From Pseudomonas sp. TH43 (lineage in GTDB: Bacteria; Pseudomonadota; Gammaproteobacteria; Pseudomonadales; Pseudomonadaceae): a stretch of 64,000 nucleotides of DNA. The translations under genes and the position numbers were made by a program. The DNA lies in contig NZ_JAEKFI010000001.1 of assembly GCF_016650635.1 (NCBI RefSeq), positions 310,001 through 374,000 on the forward strand, read 5' to 3'. This document shows, piece by piece, positions 44,012 through 53,335 of the stretch. Under the pieces are notes generated by a model, which did not search any database, was not told the DNA's origin, and saw nothing but the letters and a program-made list of their open reading frames with translations. The stretch's first letter is position 1, and each line of letters begins with the position of its first letter.

Positions 44012-44787
44012 AACGCGTTGCGCTCTCCGTAGCACTGCTGGTGGCCGCCATGGGTAATGCCTCTGCCGAAACCCTGAAAATCGCCGTGGTGCCGGTGCCC
44101 CACGCCGAGATCCTCGAATTCTTGAAACCCGAGCTGGCCAAGGAAGGAGTGACGCTGGATGTCAAAGTCTTCTCTGACTACATACAGCCGGACCGACAGA
44201 CCGATGAAGGCTTGCTCGACGCCAACTACTTCCAGAGCAAACCCTACTATGAGGCCTACAAAAAGGATCGCCCAAGCAGCGATCAAGTGCCGATTGTTGC
44301 CGTGCACATCGAACCTTTCGGTGCCTATTCGAAGAAAATCAAATCGATCAGCGAACTGAAGGACGGCGCCACCATCGCCATCCCCAACGACCCGACCAAC
44401 TCCGGTCGTGCGCTGTTGTTGATCGCCCGGCAAGGTCTGATCACCCTCAAGGATCCCGACAACATCATGGCCACGCGCCTGGACATCGTCAGCAACCCCA
44501 AGCATCTGAAGTTTCAGGAACTTGAAGCGGCCATGCTGCCGCGCGTGTTGAATCAGGTCGACATGGCGTTGATCAACGCCAACTACGCGCTGGAAGCGAA
44601 GCTTGAACCGCACAAGGATGCTCTGTTCATCGAAAGCTCCGAGTCGCCTTACGCCAATTACCTCTACGTGCGTCGCGACAAAGCCAACGCGCCGGCGGTG
44701 CAGAAACTTGGCGCGTTACTTAACTCACCGCAAGTGAAGCAGTTCATTCTTGAGCGTTATCACGGTGATGTGGTGCCAGCGTTCTGA
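44008..44787 (+). CDS. MetQ/NlpA family substrate-binding protein
   Basis: Periplasmic binding protein of 259 residues from a GTG that overlaps the solA stop. Signal peptide MKRVALSVALLVAAMGNASA is cleaved before ETLKIAVVPVPHAEIL. Family motifs: DYIQPDRQTDEGLLDANYFQ, IAIPNDPTNSGRALLLI and QVDMALINANYA. It lacks the lipobox Cys normal for MetQ lipoproteins, so it is probably soluble. No MetN or MetI genes are adjacent. The ligand may be an N-methylated amino acid rather than methionine. Confidence 0.88.
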   Translation: MKRVALSVALLVAAMGNASAETLKIAVVPVPHAEILEFLKPELAKEGVTLDVKVFSDYIQPDRQTDEGLLDANYFQSKPYYEAYKKDRPSSDQVPIVAVHIEPFGAYSKKIKSISELKDGATIAIPNDPTNSGRALLLIARQGLITLKDPDNIMATRLDIVSNPKHLKFQELEAAMLPRVLNQVDMALINANYALEAKLEPHKDALFIESSESPYANYLYVRRDKANAPAVQKLGALLNSPQVKQFILERYHGDVVPAF

Positions 44788-44822
44788 TGCACTCGGGAGC
44801 CGGCGGAAACCCTGACGGCTGC

Positions 44823-45725
44823 TTAGGCAATATCTTCAATCCTGCGCACGTCCCCCAATGAATCACGCTGCATCGACTGCAGGTTTTTCTCAATGGTTTC
44901 GCACAGCGCCTCCATCTGAATCTGATGCTCGCTGTGGCGAAACGGGCTTTGCAGATCGGTGCCGATGCGTTCGATGGCCAGCAACATGAAACCGACCACG
45001 GTGGAGGCCAGCGGGGTGAACCAGCCCAGCGACTCCACCAGCCCCACCGGTACGATCAGGCAGAACAGCGAAATAAACAGTCGCGGGAAATACACATAAG
45101 GGTAGGGCAGCGGCGTATTGGCGATCCGCTCCATACCGCCCTGGCTGTTGGACAGATCCACCAGGGTCGACTCCAGCCGTGCCAGGCGGATGCTGTCCAG
45201 ACGCCCGGCCTTGTATTCGCGCGCGAGCAGCGCAGCGGAACCGGTCAGGATGTCGTTGGCAAAGTTATTGGTGGTGCCACTGCGGGCGAATTCGTCAGCA
45301 GGAATGAATGCACGGATCTCATCAGGGCAAGGCTGGCCTTGCAGATGCGCCGCCAGGCAATTGACATACGCAACGTGGCGTCGCAGCAGGGTCGACTTGA
45401 CCGGGTTCACCTCACTGCCGGGATCATCAAGCAGCGTCAGCACTTGCCGGGCGAAGCTGCGCGAGTTGTTGATCATCGAACCCCACAGCGTCCGCGCTTC
45501 CCACCAACGGTTGTACGCGCTGCTGTTTCGAAAACTGATCAGCACGATCAATGCCGAACCCAATAAAGTCAGGGGCATCAGCGGCAAATTCAGCTTGGCG
45601 TTGAGAAACAGCATGAAGTCCACAGTGACCGCAATGTCCCAGAGCAACAGCCAGAACAAGGCCCAGCCCACGTAGCCCATGGTCTTGATGATCAAACGGT
45701 ATTTTTTGACGATGGCAGCTTTCAA
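44823..45725 (-). CDS. bestrophin family ion channel
   Basis: Membrane protein of 300 residues matching bacterial bestrophins (YneE-like), which form pentameric ion channels. N-terminal helices with WALFWLLLWDIAVTVDFML, then LISFRNSSAYNRWWEARTLWG, the family signature, followed by NNSRSFARQVL. The C-terminal region has IGTDLQSPFRHSEHQIQM, another hallmark. It is monocistronic, convergent with the MetQ-like gene. Confidence 0.92.
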   Translation of the reverse strand: MKAAIVKKYRLIIKTMGYVGWALFWLLLWDIAVTVDFMLFLNAKLNLPLMPLTLLGSALIVLISFRNSSAYNRWWEARTLWGSMINNSRSFARQVLTLLDDPGSEVNPVKSTLLRRHVAYVNCLAAHLQGQPCPDEIRAFIPADEFARSGTTNNFANDILTGSAALLAREYKAGRLDSIRLARLESTLVDLSNSQGGMERIANTPLPYPYVYFPRLFISLFCLIVPVGLVESLGWFTPLASTVVGFMLLAIERIGTDLQSPFRHSEHQIQMEALCETIEKNLQSMQRDSLGDVRRIEDIA

Positions 45726-45844
45726 ACGGAAACCTCGTGGCGAGCGGGAAGCATTGATGCCTTAGCTCGGACGGTGTTTCCGTGGGAAAGGTTCGCTGAT
45801 CGCTTTACACAATGTGTCCGGGACGCTGAGCGATCTGCGTGAAA

Positions 45845-46978
45845 TCACTCAACCATCACCTCATCCAGCGCCTTCTCAAGCGTACTGACCGTGCGTTCGA
45901 TATTGTGCAGTTTTTCCAGCCCGAACAGCCCGATACGGAAGGTCTGGAAGTCGGCCGGCTCGTCGCATTGCAACGGCACGCCGGCGGCGATCTGCAGACC
46001 GTGATTGGCAAATTTCTTGCCGTTTTTGATATCGGCATCGTCGGTGTAGCTGACCACGACGCCCGGGGCCTGAAAGCCGGCGGCGGCTACGCTTTTAATA
46101 CCTTTGCCAGTCAACAGGGCGCGCACCCGATCGCCGAGAGCCTGTTGTTCATCGCGAACTTTGTCGAAACCGTAGGCTTGCGTCTCTTTCATCACCTCGT
46201 TGAATCGAGCGAGGGAATCGCTGGGCATGGTCGCATGGTAGGCGTGTCCGCCCTGTTCGTAGGCTTGCATGATCTGCAGCCACTTTTTCAGGTCACAGGC
46301 GAAGCTGCTGCTTTGCGTTTGCTCGATACGTTCCAGTGCCAAATCACTGAACATCACCAATGCGCAGCAAGGGGAGGCGCTCCAGCCTTTCTGTGGCGCG
46401 CTGATCAGCAGGTCGACGGCGCATTTGTGCATATCAACCCAAAGCGTGCCCGAGGCGATGCAGTCCAGCACGAACAGACCACCCACCGCATGCACGGCGT
46501 CGCCGACGGCCCGCAGGTAGTCGTCGGGCAGGATGATCCCGGATGAAGTTTCAACGTGGGGCGCGAAGACAATCTTTGGCTTTTGCGCAGCAATGGCTGC
46601 CAGCACTTCGTCCAGCGGCGGTGGGGCGTACGCAGCCTGGTGAGCGCTTTCCACCGGCCGGGCTTTCAACACCGTGGTGGCCGCCGGGATGTTGCCCATC
46701 TCCAGGATCTGGCTCCAGCGATAACTGAACCAGCCGTTGCGTATCACCAGGCATTGCTGACCGCCGGCAAACTGTCGCGCCACCGCTTCCATGCCAAATG
46801 TGCCGCTGCCCGGAACCACCGCAACCGCCTCGGCGTTGTAGACCTGCTTCAGCGTCTTGGAGATATTCTTCATCACCGCTTGAAAGGACTGCGACATGTG
46901 GTTCAGCGAGCGGTCGGTGTATACCACGGAGTACTCGACCAACCCCTCGGGATCGATACTGGGATAGAGCTTCGACAT
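45845..46978 (-). CDS. class V aminotransferase
   Basis: PLP enzyme of 377 residues of the alanine-glyoxylate/serine-pyruvate type. Visible elements are VVPGSGTFGMEAVARQF (cofactor phosphate side), HVETSSGIILP, LFVLDCIASGTLWVDM (Asp contacting the pyridine nitrogen) and SAPQKGWSASPCCALVMF, which carries the PLP lysine. The substrate could be serine, 2-aminoethylphosphonate or alanine; no neighbour decides this. Confidence 0.87.
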   Translation of the reverse strand: MSKLYPSIDPEGLVEYSVVYTDRSLNHMSQSFQAVMKNISKTLKQVYNAEAVAVVPGSGTFGMEAVARQFAGGQQCLVIRNGWFSYRWSQILEMGNIPAATTVLKARPVESAHQAAYAPPPLDEVLAAIAAQKPKIVFAPHVETSSGIILPDDYLRAVGDAVHAVGGLFVLDCIASGTLWVDMHKCAVDLLISAPQKGWSASPCCALVMFSDLALERIEQTQSSSFACDLKKWLQIMQAYEQGGHAYHATMPSDSLARFNEVMKETQAYGFDKVRDEQQALGDRVRALLTGKGIKSVAAAGFQAPGVVVSYTDDADIKNGKKFANHGLQIAAGVPLQCDEPADFQTFRIGLFGLEKLHNIERTVSTLEKALDEVMVE

Positions 46979-47199
46979 GGCGTAATTCCTTTGGCAGAGA
47001 TGTCAGTGGGTTCGACCCTGCCTCAAGCCATGGCAAATGACAAGTTGGCCGGATTGAATGGCGACTTCAGTCAAGCGGCATTCAAAAGGTCGGGTGAACA
47101 TCATTGGGACGCAAGTGTAGGCAAAGGGCAGGGAGGTGCTGATGCAATTGCGCAAATGCGGTTAGAGTGCTCGCCAAAGTCCTGATCGTTGTGTGAAGA

Positions 47200-47811
47200 A
47201 TGAATCCCTCGCTGTTTATTTCTCTGGATGGGCCCAAAGGCACCGGCAAAACCACACTGCTGGAAGCCGTGACGGCAGCCCTGAGAGCGGACAACCAGAA
47301 AGTCATCCGGCTCTGCGAGAGAAAAAGCGATCCCTTCAGGGCTGAAACCATGGCCCTCGTTAACCAGCTCGCCAGAAATCCTTCCCCGGAACTCGAATGG
47401 GCTGTGTGTCAGCGTTTTGCCGATAGCCGAAGCTGGATCTCCCAACACGTGCTGCCTAAACAACCGCCGAACAGCATCATCCTGATTGATCGTTGGTATC
47501 CGTCGGATGCCGCATTTCGCCACACCGTGCCGTTTGCAGAGATTCTGCAATTGAACATGGAGCGCGACGTGCGAGTACCGGATCTGCATGTCGGCGTTAT
47601 CACTGCACCGGATATTTCATGGGCGAGGGCGACGGCACGATCGCGAGGACTGGGCGGCACCGTGATCCAGAAACACGCCGAGCATGTTGCGTGTACCGAG
47701 ATGTTCGAACAGGCGGTTGCGGATCACGGCTGGATGTTGTGCCGTAATGAAGGAACCATCGAAGAGGCGACGATGCAGGTGGTTTCCGAGATCTATAAAG
47801 TACTTCGGTGA
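47200..47811 (+). CDS. thymidylate-kinase-like P-loop protein
   Basis: A 203-residue protein with Walker A GPKGTGKTTLLEAV at the N-terminus and DRWYPSDAAFR, resembling the DR(Y/W) motif of dTMP kinases. RATARSRGLGG could be the lid region. It is shorter and more divergent than Tmk, and the genome must carry a true tmk elsewhere, so it is probably a specialised nucleotide or small-molecule kinase. It stands alone, upstream of a glutathione transferase gene in the same direction. Confidence 0.75.
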   Translation: MNPSLFISLDGPKGTGKTTLLEAVTAALRADNQKVIRLCERKSDPFRAETMALVNQLARNPSPELEWAVCQRFADSRSWISQHVLPKQPPNSIILIDRWYPSDAAFRHTVPFAEILQLNMERDVRVPDLHVGVITAPDISWARATARSRGLGGTVIQKHAEHVACTEMFEQAVADHGWMLCRNEGTIEEATMQVVSEIYKVLR

Positions 47812-47934
47812 TTATCGACATCAGGGGCGAGGGCGCTATAACGCTTCGTTGCTCAACTCAAGTTGCCGTTGAACCTGCCTTTGTCCTGCGCAGGTCGACT
47901 TGGCCGAAACATCCACTGACTACAGAGACCCGAA

Positions 47935-48561
47935 ATGATCACACTTCATCACCTCAACGCTTCTCGCTCCCTGCGCATACTCTGGCTGCTGGAAGAGATC
48001 GGTCAGCCCTACACACTGATTCGTTATCAGCGCGACCCTGCCACGCATCTTGCGCCACCCTCGCTCAAAGACATCCACCCACTCGGGAAGTCGCCAGTGA
48101 TTGAGTTCGAGGGGCATGTGCTGGTTGAATCGGGCGCTATCGTCGAGTACCTGATCCGCCGGTTCGCACCGCAGTTGGAGCCGGCGTTCACTTCGCCGGA
48201 TTACCTTCAATACCTGCAATGGATTCACTTTGCGGAAAGCTCGGCCATGGTGCCGGTGCTGCTGAAGATATTCACCCAGATCGAGGCGAGTGCCGGTACT
48301 GAGCTGAAATTTCTCAACGGTTACACCCAGACCGAGTTCGACAAGGTCTTGGGCTTTCTCGACAACGTACTCGCGGACAAGTCCTTTATCGTCGGTGAGA
48401 AATTGTCCGGGGCAGATTTCATGCTGGCTTTCGTCGCTATCACCGTTGTCGAGCAGTTGGGGGCAGGGGCGCAGTATCCGCATCTGGCGGCCTACCTGCA
48501 GCGCCTCACCGCGCTGGACAGCTGGAAGCGCGCGCTGAAACTGGAACAAGAGGTCGGCTGA
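47935..48561 (+). CDS. glutathione S-transferase family protein
   Basis: Cytosolic GST of 208 residues. The thioredoxin-like N-terminal domain starts MITLHHLNASRSLRILWLLE, with the cis-proline region GKSPVIE and glutathione gamma-Glu contact VESGAIVEYLI. The helical C-terminal domain has the capping motif LSGADFMLAFV. Likely detoxification or redox role; substrate unknown. Confidence 0.92.
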   Translation: MITLHHLNASRSLRILWLLEEIGQPYTLIRYQRDPATHLAPPSLKDIHPLGKSPVIEFEGHVLVESGAIVEYLIRRFAPQLEPAFTSPDYLQYLQWIHFAESSAMVPVLLKIFTQIEASAGTELKFLNGYTQTEFDKVLGFLDNVLADKSFIVGEKLSGADFMLAFVAITVVEQLGAGAQYPHLAAYLQRLTALDSWKRALKLEQEVG

Positions 48562-48609
48562 GCAATCAACTTCGGCGTGATGGCTGAATCTGCATTAGCG
48601 ACGCCAGAG

Positions 48610-49533
48610 TTATTCGGGATCGCTTTTTGCTGTCGAGTTGGCCTCAGGATTCGACGCTGGATAAAGTTCGTCCAGCACCATCATTAGCGCACGTTTGCGC
48701 GGGGTTTCCAGGCCGAGCCAGGCCACGCCGATGCCAGCGCCGCTCATGGGCAACGTGAGTGGTCGAGTCACGACACCGACGGGCAGTGCCGACGCAGCGC
48801 CGCTGGGCAAGATGCCGATGCCTAAGCCCGCGGCCACCAACGCCAGTTGGGTCGTGAATTCGCCCATTTCCCGGGCGATTGTCAGGGTCACTTTGCGTCG
48901 GTGAAAACCTGCCAGCATCTGGTCATACAAGCCGGGAGCGAACTTGCGCGCCAGCACCAGTACCGGACACCCAAGCAAATCCTGAGGCTTTATACGACGC
49001 AAGGTGCACAGCGGATGGTCTTGCGGCAGCGCAACCACCAGTGATTCTTCGAACAGCATGCGCGTGTGCACGCCAGGCACATTCAGTGGAAGACGTACCA
49101 GGCCAAAATCCAGGGCATTGTCCATCAAGGCCCGTGCCTGCGGTAACGAGGGCATGTCCTTGAGTTCCAGTTCGATACGCGGGTAGCGCTCTTCCAGCGT
49201 ACGCACGAGCAATGGCAACAAGTGCGACAACGTTGAAGACACAAATGCCAAGCGCAATATCCCTACCTCTCCGGCCGCCGCTTGCTGCAACACCTCGCGA
49301 GCGCGCCCGGCCTGACGCAGGGTCGCCAGGGCCTCGGGCAGAAACAGCATTCCCTCCTCGGTCAACTCGACTCGGTGCCGATCACGCTCGAATAACTGCG
49401 CGCCGACATCTTCTTCCAGCGCACGTATCTGCGCACTCAAGGCCGGCTGGACAATGTGCAGGCGCGCCGCCGCACGGCCAAAATGCAGCTCTTCGGCCAA
49501 GGTCGAAAAAGCCCGCAGATGCTTGAGTTCCAC
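48610..49533 (-). CDS. LysR family regulator, BenM/CatM-like
   Basis: A 307-residue regulator: MELKHLRAFSTLAEELHFGR, then AAARLHIVQPALSAQIRALE, a helix-turn-helix close to CatR/BenM. The effector domain includes GEVGILRLAFVSS and GLGIGILPSGAAS. It is divergent from an SDR-AroE-MFS cluster and so probably activates it in response to a shikimate- or quinate-like compound. The intergenic gap of about 130 bp should contain the LysR site. Confidence 0.92.
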   Translation of the reverse strand: MELKHLRAFSTLAEELHFGRAAARLHIVQPALSAQIRALEEDVGAQLFERDRHRVELTEEGMLFLPEALATLRQAGRAREVLQQAAAGEVGILRLAFVSSTLSHLLPLLVRTLEERYPRIELELKDMPSLPQARALMDNALDFGLVRLPLNVPGVHTRMLFEESLVVALPQDHPLCTLRRIKPQDLLGCPVLVLARKFAPGLYDQMLAGFHRRKVTLTIAREMGEFTTQLALVAAGLGIGILPSGAASALPVGVVTRPLTLPMSGAGIGVAWLGLETPRKRALMMVLDELYPASNPEANSTAKSDPE

Positions 49534-49662
49534 TATTCACTCCCGATAAGACGCAGGTTTGGTGATCACGATCAGTGATCACGACATCACCATAAACGAT
49601 TGGCACGCCAGCGCGATAGCGGTCGAAAGTGGGGCCATTGCCAGCTTGCGAAGGGTAGGGAG

Positions 49663-50433
49663 ATGCGCATGATCGACAGTTTTCGTCTGAACGGGCGCAG
49701 GGCGCTGATCACCGGCTCGGTGCGCGGTATTGGCCTGGCCCTGGCTCGAGGGTTGGCACAAGCGGGTGCTCAAGTGGTGATTAACGGACGCGATGACAAA
49801 CGCGCTCAAGGCGCCTGCGCGCTCTTGCGCGATGAAGGCCTGGAGGCGGAGTACTCGGTGTTCGACGTGACCGACCATCAAGCCGTCGCATCGGCGGTTG
49901 ATGCACTGGAAAACCACTTGGGCCCCATAGACATTCTGATCAACAACGCCGGGTTGCAGCATCGTCAGCCACTCGAGGATGTCAGTGCAGAAGATTGGCA
50001 CAGGCTGATGGGCACCAACCTTGACGGTGTATTCAATGTGTCCAGGGCTGTGGCCCGTCACATGATCGCGCGCCGGCGCGGCAAGATCATCAACATTGGC
50101 TCGGTGCAAAGCGAATTGGCCCGACGCTCCATCGCACCTTACGCCGCCAGCAAGGGCGCCGTGCGCATGCTCACGCGTGGCATGTGTGCTGATTGGGCAG
50201 GCCATGGTCTTCAGATCAACGCCCTGGCCCCCGGCTATTTCCAGACCGAACTGAACCAGGCATTGGTCGACGATCCGGCGTTCTCCGAATGGCTGGTACA
50301 GCGCACTCCCGCAGGGCGCTGGGGCAGGGTAGAGGAACTGTGCGGCGCGGCCGTTTTCCTCGCCTCATCAGCGTCCGACTTCGTTAACGGTCAGACCCTT
50401 TTCGTCGATGGTGGCTTGACCAGCGTCGTCTAA
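49663..50433 (+). CDS. short-chain dehydrogenase, gluconate 5-dehydrogenase-like
   Basis: Classical SDR of 256 residues. NAD(P) motif TGSVRGIGLALARGLAQAGA near residue 17, NNAG at INNAGLQHRQP, catalytic Ser in IINIGSVQSE and Tyr/Lys in APYAASKGAVR. Closest recognisable relatives are gluconate 5-dehydrogenases. Two start codons, 49663 and 49669, each have a plausible binding site (AGGG or GGGAG). It leads a unit with a shikimate dehydrogenase and an MFS transporter, so its substrate is likely a cyclic polyol acid. Confidence 0.9.
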   Translation: MRMIDSFRLNGRRALITGSVRGIGLALARGLAQAGAQVVINGRDDKRAQGACALLRDEGLEAEYSVFDVTDHQAVASAVDALENHLGPIDILINNAGLQHRQPLEDVSAEDWHRLMGTNLDGVFNVSRAVARHMIARRRGKIINIGSVQSELARRSIAPYAASKGAVRMLTRGMCADWAGHGLQINALAPGYFQTELNQALVDDPAFSEWLVQRTPAGRWGRVEELCGAAVFLASSASDFVNGQTLFVDGGLTSVV

Positions 50434-50453
50434 CTTTCGCAAAGGACTCCACG

Positions 50454-51269
50454 ATGCCTCAATCCCTGCCAACCCTCTGTGGCTCAATCATGGGCTCGCC
50501 GTTTTCACTCTCGGCAAAGATCCACAATGCCGCTTACGCAGCCTTGGGCCTTGACTACACCTTTGTCTGTTTTGGCGTCGAAGATCCGGTTGCCGCTGTG
50601 GCGGCCATTCGCGCTTTGGGCGTGCGCGGCATGAACGTTTCCATGCCCTACAAAACTGCAGTAATGCCTTGCCTGGACAAGATCGACGACTCGGCCCAAG
50701 TGATTGGTGCGGTCAACACCATCAACAATATTGACGGCGTATTGACCGGCTATAACACCGACTACCTGGGCGCGACACGTGCCTTGGAGGAGGTTACCGA
50801 ACTACAAGGCAAACGCATTGCTGTGATCGGTGCCGGCGGCGCTGCTCGTGCGGTGGTTTACGGTTGTCTACAGGCGGCGGCCGAGGTCACGGTATTCAAT
50901 CGCAGTGCCGAACGTGGTGCCATCCTGGCCGAGGATCTGGGTGCCCGCTGGGGCGGCAGCGTCGAGGCGTTCACGGCCGAGACTTTCGATATCGTCATCA
51001 ATGCCACCTCCGTTGGCTTCAAACAACCAGACAGCAACCCGCTGGACGGCCGACTGGCCCGTCACCTGATCGTCATGGATGTGGCGTTCATGCCGGTGCA
51101 GACCGCGTTGCTGTTGCAGGCCAAAACGCTGGGGTGCCGCACCGTGCCCGGCACCCGCATGTTGGTGCACCAGGCCTGTCGGCAAATCGAGTTGTACACC
51201 GGCAAAGAAGCGCCCATCGACATCATGGAGCAGGCCATGCTCAAGGAAATACAGCGGTTGAAACTGTAA
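50454..51269 (+). CDS. shikimate/quinate dehydrogenase paralogue
   Basis: AroE-family enzyme of 271 residues. Shikimate-binding GSPFSLSAKIHNAAY, catalytic Lys in GMNVSMPYKTAV, Asp in GYNTDYLGA, AVNTI, and NAD(P) motif GAGGAARAVVYG are all kept. The location with an SDR, a transporter and a LysR regulator argues for a catabolic role rather than aromatic amino acid synthesis, for which a separate aroE is expected elsewhere. It lies 20 bp after the SDR gene. Confidence 0.9.
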   Translation: MPQSLPTLCGSIMGSPFSLSAKIHNAAYAALGLDYTFVCFGVEDPVAAVAAIRALGVRGMNVSMPYKTAVMPCLDKIDDSAQVIGAVNTINNIDGVLTGYNTDYLGATRALEEVTELQGKRIAVIGAGGAARAVVYGCLQAAAEVTVFNRSAERGAILAEDLGARWGGSVEAFTAETFDIVINATSVGFKQPDSNPLDGRLARHLIVMDVAFMPVQTALLLQAKTLGCRTVPGTRMLVHQACRQIELYTGKEAPIDIMEQAMLKEIQRLKL

Positions 51270-51324
51270 GTAATCCAACGACCTTTCAATAACAAGATGC
51301 CGTAAAGGCACCTGGAGAGACTCC

Positions 51325-52776
51325 ATGACTGACGATCATTCAGTAGCCAACATTGCCTCGCCCGAAGCAGTACAAGTGCATAAGAAAGATCTTCACCGCG
51401 CGGCTTGGGCCTGCTCTCTGGGCAGCGCACTTGAATACTACGACTTTGCGCTTTACACCCTGGCGTCGGCGCTGATTTTCGGGCCGCTGTTCTTTCCTGA
51501 GCAGACTCGCGCCATGAGCCTGATTGCCAGTTTCGGTACCTACTTTTTGGGTTTCGCGATACGGCCGCTGGGCGGGGTACTGTTCGGCATGATCGGTGAT
51601 CGCGTCGGGCGCAAGTTCGTGTTGGCGTCGACGGTGCTGTTGATGGGTATTTCCAGCACGCTGATTGGTGCATTGCCAACCTTTCATCAAGTCGGCTACC
51701 TGGCACCGGTGCTGCTGGTGATCCTGCGTCTGCTCCAAGGTTTGGGCGCGGGTGCCGAACAGGCCGGTGCCGCCGTGATGATGACCGAATATGCCCCCGA
51801 GGGCCGGCGTGGTTTCTATGCGGCGCTGCCATTTCTCGGCATCCAATTGGGCACCATCCTCGCAGCGCTGGTGTATTTCCTGGTGGTCAGCGGCAATGAC
51901 AACGTGATCGAAAGCGGGCTGTGGCGTGTGCCGTTTTTCAGCAGTGTGGTGATCGTTGCATTGGGCTTGTACATGCGCCTGTCGCTCAAGGAATCACCGA
52001 CCTTCATCCGCCTCAAGGCGCTCAAGCGCGTCTGCGAAAATCCGCTGAAAAGCGCAATGAAACACTCCAAACCCACCTTGCTGATCGGCATCGGGCTGCG
52101 CCTCGGGGAAAACGGTGGTTCATCAATTTACCAGGCACTGGCGGTGAGCTACATCGTTGGCGTGGTGGGTCTGCAAGGGCCGGTGGGTGTGCTGACCCTG
52201 ATCTGCGCGGCCAGCCTCGGCGCACTGACCGTACCGATTGCGGGCAAGCTCAGCGATCGTTTTGGTCGAGTCGTGGTGTATCGGGCGTTCGCGCTGGTGC
52301 AATTGGCGTTGGCGTTCCCGGTGTGGTGGATACTCAGCCTCGGCAATGTCGTGGCGAGCATTATTGCCATCTCGATCGCACTGGGCATCGGCACCTGGGG
52401 GATGTTCGGTACCCAGGCGGCGTTGTTGCCTGAGTTGTTCGGCTCACGCCATCGTTACATGGGTGTATCCATCGCTCGGGAAGCGTCGGCAGTGATCGCC
52501 GGTGGCATTGCGCCAATGATTGGGGCCGGAATCATTGCTCTGGTGGTGGCGAGCCATGACGGCGACACCAACGCCGGTATCGGCGCCTGGCTGCCGATTG
52601 CCTGCTACTTGACGCTACTCACACTGATCACGCTTTACAGCACATTCAAGACTCCAGAAACACTTAATCGCGACCTGGATGAACCGCGTGATGCTTGGGA
52701 AATAGACCGTGCCGGAGCGGCGGTACCGGTCGAGCCTGGAAGCAGCATACAGGGCTATAGTCACGAAGCACCGTGA
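51325..52776 (+). CDS. MFS metabolite/H+ symporter, ShiA-like
   Basis: Transporter of 483 residues in the metabolite:H+ symporter family. GSALEYYDFALYTLAS in helix 1, GMIGDRVGRKFVLAS as the MFS motif, and RLLQGLGAGAEQAGAAVMM in helix 4 match ShiA/KgtP-type proteins. It has 12 hydrophobic helices and no C-terminal coiled coil, unlike ProP at 15131. Context with shikimate dehydrogenase suggests shikimate or a related acid as substrate. Last gene of the cluster. Confidence 0.88.
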   Translation: MTDDHSVANIASPEAVQVHKKDLHRAAWACSLGSALEYYDFALYTLASALIFGPLFFPEQTRAMSLIASFGTYFLGFAIRPLGGVLFGMIGDRVGRKFVLASTVLLMGISSTLIGALPTFHQVGYLAPVLLVILRLLQGLGAGAEQAGAAVMMTEYAPEGRRGFYAALPFLGIQLGTILAALVYFLVVSGNDNVIESGLWRVPFFSSVVIVALGLYMRLSLKESPTFIRLKALKRVCENPLKSAMKHSKPTLLIGIGLRLGENGGSSIYQALAVSYIVGVVGLQGPVGVLTLICAASLGALTVPIAGKLSDRFGRVVVYRAFALVQLALAFPVWWILSLGNVVASIIAISIALGIGTWGMFGTQAALLPELFGSRHRYMGVSIAREASAVIAGGIAPMIGAGIIALVVASHDGDTNAGIGAWLPIACYLTLLTLITLYSTFKTPETLNRDLDEPRDAWEIDRAGAAVPVEPGSSIQGYSHEAP

Positions 52777-53335
52777 AGGCGTTTCGAAGCTGAGCACGTT
52801 CAAGCAACACGCACGCAAGGAGATAACAGCTGGAAGGAGCCAGATATTGGCTGGTTCGGCCAAGCGCTAAAGGTGATGAATCAGCCGCTGGTCCAGCTTC
52901 GAACTTGGCAGCAAAAATAAACCTATCTCAATTGAAATCAAAAGGTTGCTGAGAAAAGGGTTCCGGTCAAATTTCAACGCTAACGTTCGCAGATATCAAA
53001 GGGCATGTGCACCAATCGCGATTTAAGTGGAAAGCCCCAAAGCCCCGTGTTTCCTAGGCCAAACCGAGCCCTTCGATAAATGAGTGGAATCATTTATGGT
53101 TTTTCCGCTGAAGAAACAAAATAAATCGTGATTTTCCACCAATTATTTTCACCAGATTCGTGATTTTCCGCTGATTGATTTAAGCGATTTTTGAACCAAT
53201 ATGTACGTAATTCGCGTGAAGTTTTCAGCTGGACGAGATGGGGTAGAGCGGGTCACTGCCACGCTTTTCCCGGAGCTGGCTTCCATCTCCCAGTGATGAC
53301 ATTATTTCGCCATCTATAAATATCGTTGGTGGAGA
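52777..53335. other. AT-rich junction upstream of the restriction module
   Basis: No gene is supported. Base composition falls sharply from about 52.9 kb, marking the left edge of the accessory region. TCGTGATTTTCC is repeated at 53126-53137 and 53158-53169 (32 bp apart), and TTTTCCGCTGA at 53101-53111 and 53164-53174. These repeats lie within 250 bp of the McrB-like start and may be regulator sites. Confidence 0.45.

Noticed and set aside
53101..53174. Possible CRISPR-like repeat array
   Set aside because: Only two copies of a 12-bp motif with no regular spacers and no cas genes.
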